Part shown: positions 63,461 to 64,000 of the stretch, one piece after another
How the letters are laid out: each line of letters begins with the position of its first letter
Position numbering within the stretch: position 1 is the first letter of the stretch
DNA from: Cokeromyces recurvatus
Taxonomy: Eukaryota; Mucoromycota; Mucoromycetes; Mucorales; Mucoraceae
DNA length: 64,000 bases
Reading direction: 5' to 3'
Assembly (NCBI RefSeq): GCF_025118155.1
Contig: NW_026251393.1
Span: forward strand, 744,001-808,000
The notes under the pieces: generated by a model
Database searches by the model: none
What the model was told of the DNA's origin: nothing
Seen by the model: only the letters and a program-made list of their open reading frames with translations
Translations under genes and position numbers: made by a program

Positions 63461-63569
63461 TAACACCAAGTCGTTATATCAAGCGCAAAAAAAGCATATA
63501 ACACCAGGTTGTTATATCAAACGCAAAAAAAAGCATATAACATCAGGTTGTTATATCAAACTAAAAACG
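63461..63569. repeat. Tandem repeat, about 2.8 units of 38-39 bp, each with a small hairpin
   Basis: Units at 63461-63498, 63499-63537 and 63538-63569 (partial). Each has ATAACA...TGTTAT inverted arms and an A-rich spacer ending AGCATA. The array starts at the right-hand TA of the MITE. Confidence 0.85.
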
Positions 63570-63655
63570 TTGTGTAACTGTGTTGTTAGCGACAATCAAT
63601 CATCATATCATAAAAAACAACCATCTGCCCAATTTTTACGGTATCAAAAGCTCGA

Positions 63656-64000
63656 TTATTTCTTTTTATTAGATGCACGATAGTAGGCAGCTTGGACACT
63701 CTTCATTGATGAGTATTTGCTGAAACGACCAACATTTTTCCCAGCTTCATAGCAAGCAACCCAATCCATTTTGACTCCATGTTGTTTTCTATAGTCATCT
63801 ACAAATTGCCAATCATTGAGGTTGGATGTACGTTCTTTGACTGTCGAATCGCTTGCAGATGATGATACAATAGCATATTTCGTACGTAACTCTTCCATTA
63901 ACTCTAGCCCATCATTAAGACAGTCCCATGTTCGCTTTTGAGTACAAGACTCAGGAACATTCTCCTCCAGACGTGACACTGCCAGTGTGATATTTCTTTT
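63656..64000 (-). CDS. Unidentified protein, 3' end (5' end beyond window)
   Basis: The frame is open from the right edge of the window to a stop at 63658-63656, about 114 codons. Visible content is hydrophilic with regular Trp/Tyr residues: a Leu/Glu-rich helix (LNDGLELMEELRTKYAI), then NDWQFVDDYRKQHGVKMDW, then a basic end (FSKYSSMKSVQAAYYRASNKKK). No signal peptide or membrane segment is in this part. I do not recognise the family. The D-W-x-F-V-D-x-Y-R-x-x-H-G arrangement recalls short DNA-binding or SANT-like helices in fungal transposon proteins, but that is only an impression. Its position beside a MITE and repeats fits accessory DNA. Confidence 0.55.
   Translation of the reverse strand, partial: KRNITLAVSRLEENVPESCTQKRTWDCLNDGLELMEELRTKYAIVSSSASDSTVKERTSNLNDWQFVDDYRKQHGVKMDWVACYEAGKNVGRFSKYSSMKSVQAAYYRASNKKK

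Overview
This is nuclear DNA from an AT-rich, intron-rich fungus. Many genes have short introns (about 50-100 bp) with GTAAGT-like donors. Long A/T homopolymer runs fill introns and intergenic gaps. The gene set includes a CYP61-type sterol C-22 desaturase, a GH18 chitinase, eIF3 subunit L, an RFWD3-type ligase, a PDAT and a second P450 of the kind common in early-diverging fungi. Together these suggest Mucoromycota, most likely Mucorales (Rhizopus/Mucor-like). That placement is inference from gene content and composition, not from a marker phylogeny.

Layout. 1-4.7 kb: 3' part of a CCCH zinc-finger (Nab2/ZC3H14-like) gene, convergent with a CENP-E-like kinesin. 6.1-10.3 kb: PDAT (LRO1 type) and mitochondrial ribosomal protein uL5m, both on the minus strand. 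12.3 kb: a small secreted cysteine-rich protein. 12.9-17.4 kb: a GCN20-type ABC-F ATPase and eIF3L, divergent from a 248-bp promoter. 17.9-21 kb: UTP25. 23.6-28.2 kb: a CofD/UPF0052 protein convergent with APC/C subunit CDC16. 31.3-38.9 kb: ERG5, a BED-finger polyQ protein, RFWD3 and a second P450, all on the plus strand. 38.9-42.2 kb: SCYL2-type pseudokinase. 43.3-45.0 kb: a Rad60/Esc2/NIP45 protein. 45.1-47.7 kb: a GOLGA7/ERF4 protein and the chitinase. 48.7-50.2 kb: a decayed LINE. 50.9-56.2 kb: ubiquitin-eL40, VPS41 and PBDC1. 56.6-58.5 kb: L-2-hydroxyglutarate dehydrogenase. 58.6-59.2 kb: a complete but decayed Tc1-type element with TIRs and a TA target duplication. 60.0-60.9 kb: a Rho GTPase. 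61-64 kb: gene-poor accessory DNA with a MITE, hairpin-bearing tandem repeats, protein-like fragments and the 3' end of an unrecognised gene.

Most genes are housekeeping: translation and its control (GCN20, eIF3L, eL40, uL5m, UTP25, PBDC1), membrane traffic and protein lipidation (VPS41, SCYL2, GOLGA7/ERF4, Rho), cell cycle and genome stability (CDC16, kinesin-7, RFWD3, Rad60), and lipid/sterol metabolism (PDAT, ERG5). They are not arranged as a metabolic cluster. I see no new multi-gene system. The most unusual observations are two tandem microexons (6 and 4 nt) inside the kinesin P-loop region, a predicted membrane tail on that kinesin, a GC-AG intron in the Rad60-like gene, and two TA-flanked inverted-repeat elements.

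Exon boundaries were read by eye from splice consensus and reading-frame continuity. Where I list exons, the coding length sums to a whole number of codons unless stated otherwise.
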